Source: an uncultured Oscillospiraceae bacterium (lineage in GTDB: Bacteria > Bacillota > Clostridia > Oscillospirales > Oscillospiraceae). Taken from it: a stretch of DNA of 6,075 bases. Shown piece after piece: positions 5,967 through 6,075 of the stretch (position 1 is its first letter; each line of letters starts with the position of its first letter). The notes under the pieces were generated by a model that was not told where the DNA came from, searched no databases, and saw nothing but the letters and a program-made list of their open reading frames with translations. The position numbers were made by a program, and so were the translations under genes. The stretch is taken from assembly GCA_934572365.1 (NCBI GenBank), contig CAKTKX010000083.1:1-6075 (forward strand). The letters run 5' to 3'.

Positions 5967-5995
5967 ATTATAGAGCATTTGCGTCAATTTCTCAA
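5967..5995 (-). promoter_or_regulatory. Sigma-A-type promoter of ackA
   Basis: On the - strand, TTGAGA (5995-5990) and TATAAT (5972-5967) are separated by exactly 17 bp (5 of 6 and 6 of 6 consensus matches). The predicted start is near 5960, giving a leader of about 60 nt before the ackA ATG at 5897, with AGGAGG just before the start. This fits a constitutively strong housekeeping promoter. Confidence 0.88.
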
Positions 5996-6034
5996 GCCCT
6001 CAAGGGAATTTTTTCAAAAAAAGGAGGGAGAATT

Positions 6035-6075
6035 TTGAAAACCGTTGGTATCGTTGCCGAATATAACCCCTTTCA
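6035..6075 (+). CDS. tmcAL: tRNA(Met) cytidine acetate ligase, N-terminal 13 codons (cut by window edge)
   Basis: A TTG start at 6035 is preceded by AAGGAGGGAG, with GGAGG at 6023-6027 and 7 nt spacing. The frame reads MKTVGIVAEYNPF, and the first two bases of a likely His codon end the window. This matches the conserved start of the TmcAL/YlbM (DUF795) family, where EYNPFHNGH carries the HxGH nucleotidyl-transfer motif. In Bacillus, TmcAL adenylates acetate with ATP and transfers the acetyl group to C34 of elongator tRNA-Met. No in-frame ATG occurs near the SD, and the motif begins right after TTG, so the TTG start is well supported. Only the first residues are visible, so completeness of the gene is unknown. 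The gene is divergent from ackA across a 137-bp gap. Confidence 0.8.
   Translation, partial: MKTVGIVAEYNPF

Noticed and set aside
5898..5987. Longer acetate kinase start at 5987
   Set aside because: The added 30 residues overlap the TATAAT promoter and are absent from the family. MNVLIINAGSSS at 5897 with AGGAGG upstream is the standard start.

Overview
This window comes from a GC-rich, low-sporulation-type clostridial Firmicute. The likely home is the Oscillospirales/Ruminococcaceae group of gut anaerobes. This is inferred from strong Shine-Dalgarno (SD) sites, a Firmicute-style BirA ending in GMYGYV, a TTG-started TmcAL homolog next to acetate kinase, and clostridial-looking protein sequences. 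No species can be assigned from the sequence alone.

Layout, left to right. The 3' end of birA (biotin protein ligase, + strand) runs in from the left edge. Directly on its stop codon sits a ~168-bp palindromic element (318-485). It consists of two inverted copies of a module that can fold as a four-arm cloverleaf; this is the most unusual non-coding structure here. After it come a promoter region and a small + strand gene (593-913) for a 106-residue protein. That protein has one membrane helix, a CPCC cysteine cluster and a Glu/Pro/Ala tail made of three 9-residue repeats. A very strong bidirectional terminator (929-964) separates it from the converging - strand genes.

The - strand carries three genes read right to left: ackA (acetate kinase), a GNAT acetyltransferase joined in frame to peptidase T (pepT), and a GtrII-type polytopic membrane glucosyltransferase. 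A hairpin terminator lies between ackA and the GNAT-pepT frame, so the downstream pair probably depends on read-through or a weak promoter that I cannot see. The GNAT-pepT frame has no stop codon between the two domains, yet it keeps a textbook SD and ATG at the pepT boundary. It may therefore yield both a 567-residue fusion and a free 400-residue PepT.

At the right edge, ackA is divergent from the start of a tmcAL/ylbM homolog. A near-consensus promoter (TTGAGA, 17 bp, TATAAT) reads toward ackA. AckA interconverts acetate and acetyl-phosphate. TmcAL uses acetate plus ATP to acetylate elongator tRNA-Met, so the divergent pair shares a metabolite. The rest of the window is ordinary housekeeping chromosome. 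No rRNA, tRNA, CRISPR array, transposase or phage gene was seen.
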